In this document: positions 63,272 to 64,000 of the stretch, in pieces
How positions within the stretch are numbered: the stretch's first letter is position 1
How the letters are laid out: the number at the start of each line of letters is the position of its first letter
NCBI RefSeq assembly: GCF_009908315.1
Contig: NZ_JAAATW010000001.1
Coordinates: forward strand, 1,488,001-1,552,000
Length of the DNA: 64,000 nt
Reading direction: 5' to 3'
Origin: Paragemmobacter ruber
GTDB taxonomy: Bacteria > Pseudomonadota > Alphaproteobacteria > Rhodobacterales > Rhodobacteraceae
Program-made: the position numbers and the translations under genes
Notes under the pieces: model-generated
The model's database searches: none
Seen by the model: only the letters and a program-made list of their open reading frames with translations
What the model was told of the DNA's origin: nothing

Positions 63272-63592
63272 TCAAAGCCTGCGCCCGATGCCTTGCAGGG
63301 GCAGGGCCTGCCGTACCCCATGGCGGTCATAAGTGTCGGCACGTTCTGCCGATGCCATTTCCGACAGGCGCCGCTGGCCCGCGCGCAGGCCTTGCGCCGC
63401 GGCGTTTAGGCAGGCTGCGGATCGCTCTGCTTTTCGACGCAGTCGCAACAGCGCTTGCTGGTCTAGCTGCGGGATCAGGTCCAGAAATGTCTCTAATTCT
63501 GCCGAATACGTCTCGATCCTGCCATAGAAGGCCTGCCGAAGATCTGTGACGAGGTGATCCAACAGATCCTCGATTTCCCGCGAATCAGTCAT
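63272..63592 (-). CDS. FlgN-like flagellar chaperone candidate
   Basis: A 106-residue helical protein (REIEDLLDHLVTDLRQAFYG, ELETFLDLIPQLDQQALLRL, AERSAACLNAAAQGLRAGQR) with the length and heptad-like pattern of FlgN, the export chaperone of FlgK and FlgL. It overlaps flgJ by 8 bases and is followed by the flagellin leader. Identification is by shape and place, not by a strong signature. Confidence 0.6.
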   Translation of the reverse strand: MTDSREIEDLLDHLVTDLRQAFYGRIETYSAELETFLDLIPQLDQQALLRLRRKAERSAACLNAAAQGLRAGQRRLSEMASAERADTYDRHGVRQALPLQGIGRRL

Positions 63593-63851
63593 TGCGCCCC
63601 CCAGTCAACGCCCGGAACAGCGGTTCGGTCAGACCGATTCCACCGGCCGATACGATGGCGCCTGCCTGCGCGTCCCGGAGAAAGGAGGCGAACTGCTCTT
63701 CGCCGATCCCCCCGCCGAACGGGCCCTTCTGGGCCGAAAGCCCGCTGTGGCGCAGCATTTCCGCAAGGAAGGCAGTCTCCATCTCACGCGCCTTCTGTCT
63801 CAGGTTGTCGCGGGGTGTGGGCGGGTGAAGGGCCGGTGTCGTGATGTCCAA
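63585..63851 (-). CDS. flgJ: FlgJ-type rod-binding protein, N-domain only
   Basis: An 88-residue rod-cap protein consisting of the FlgJ N-terminal domain only: KAREMETAFLAEMLRHSGL and GGGIGEEQFASFLRDAQAGA, ending GIGLTEPLFRAL. Enteric FlgJ carries a C-terminal muramidase of about 150 residues that is absent here; the SLT protein at 49480-50139 probably supplies it. Its upstream region holds a weak double half-site GTAA-N7-GTAA. Confidence 0.85.
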   Translation of the reverse strand: MDITTPALHPPTPRDNLRQKAREMETAFLAEMLRHSGLSAQKGPFGGGIGEEQFASFLRDAQAGAIVSAGGIGLTEPLFRALTGGRND

Positions 63852-63959
63852 AGGTCATCTCCTTTTCTGTGTGGGTGACCTGACATTCCCGCCTCGCGGT
63901 AAAGGATTGGTAATTCGTCTGGGGCACGGTGCAGTTCGCAGCAAAGGCCGGATTGACGG

Positions 63960-64000
63960 ATGATCATCCCAACGATTCTCGTTCCCCTTGGCGATCTGGG
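63960..64000 (+). CDS. Possible start of a gene cut by the window end
   Basis: An ATG at 63960 opens a frame MIIPTILVPLGDL that runs to the last base. It is divergent from flgJ with 108 bases between, so a promoter could lie there. Thirteen residues are too few to identify anything. Confidence 0.25.
   Translation, partial: MIIPTILVPLGDL

Noticed and set aside
63899-63913. GTAA-N7-GTAA as a CtrA site upstream of flgJ
   Set aside because: Two mismatches to the consensus; likely to occur by chance at this stringency.

Overview
The window is chromosomal DNA from a high-GC alphaproteobacterium of the Rhodobacteraceae/Rhodobacterales. The assignment is inferred from gene content and protein style: an alphaproteobacterial flagellar cluster with flaF-flbT-flagellin, DUF1217, DUF6468 and MotE-type genes; a single-domain sugar ABC ATPase in a ROK-xylF-xylH-xylG-xylB-xylA block; and a ComF/methyltransferase/glutaredoxin/nitrilase neighbourhood. 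Gene density is very high, with many 4-base ATGA stop/start overlaps. No stretch above about 230 bases lacks a gene. I see no rRNA, tRNA, insertion sequence, prophage or CRISPR array.

Region 1 (1-26 kb) is housekeeping. It holds the 3' part of ilvA, an Hpt protein divergent from a response regulator-PP2C phosphatase, two Nudix hydrolases around hslO (Hsp33), CCA-adding enzyme, a pair of ABC half-exporters, a VOC protein with an RlmD-type rRNA methyltransferase, and a cell-wall group (two YkuD L,D-transpeptidases around a CAP-domain lipoprotein). Then come an unannotated-looking 59-residue secreted protein with a strong terminator, hemH, a methyltransferase divergent from comF, grxC, an omega-amidase-like hydrolase, a MarR regulator, a PfkB sugar kinase, a YihY membrane protein and tamAB.

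Region 2 (25.6-33.2 kb) is a D-xylose module. A ROK repressor is divergent from xylF-xylH-xylG-xylB-xylA. An AT-rich dyad overlaps the likely xylF promoter, a GC-rich hairpin follows xylF, and a terminator follows xylA. The operon imports xylose (XylFGH), isomerises it (XylA) and phosphorylates xylulose (XylB). A small membrane protein and an aldo/keto reductase separate it from the flagellar genes.

Region 3 (35.1-64 kb) is a large flagellar cluster in alternating operons: [unknown protein]-motB-flgE-flgK-flgL-flgI (+); fliF-fliH-fliN-fliP (-); fliL-DUF6468-motE-motA-[AMIN-like/helical protein]-SLT-flhA-fliR-flhB-[small protein] (+); flgB-flgC-fliE-fliQ-flgF-flgG-flgA-flgH-second fliL (-); fliI (+); and flagellin-flaF-flbT-DUF1217 plus flgJ and a FlgN-like chaperone (-). 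CtrA-like TTAA-N7-TTAA boxes with one mismatch lie upstream of flgE, between fliF and fliL, and between flgB and fliI, which suggests cell-cycle-type CtrA control. No fliG, fliM, flgD, fliK or fliO is recognised here; they may lie to the right, beyond 64 kb. The best candidates for undescribed biology are the accessory flagellar proteins at 35140-36060, 47403-49376 and 54028-54342, the two FliL proteins, and the Hpt/REC-PP2C pair.
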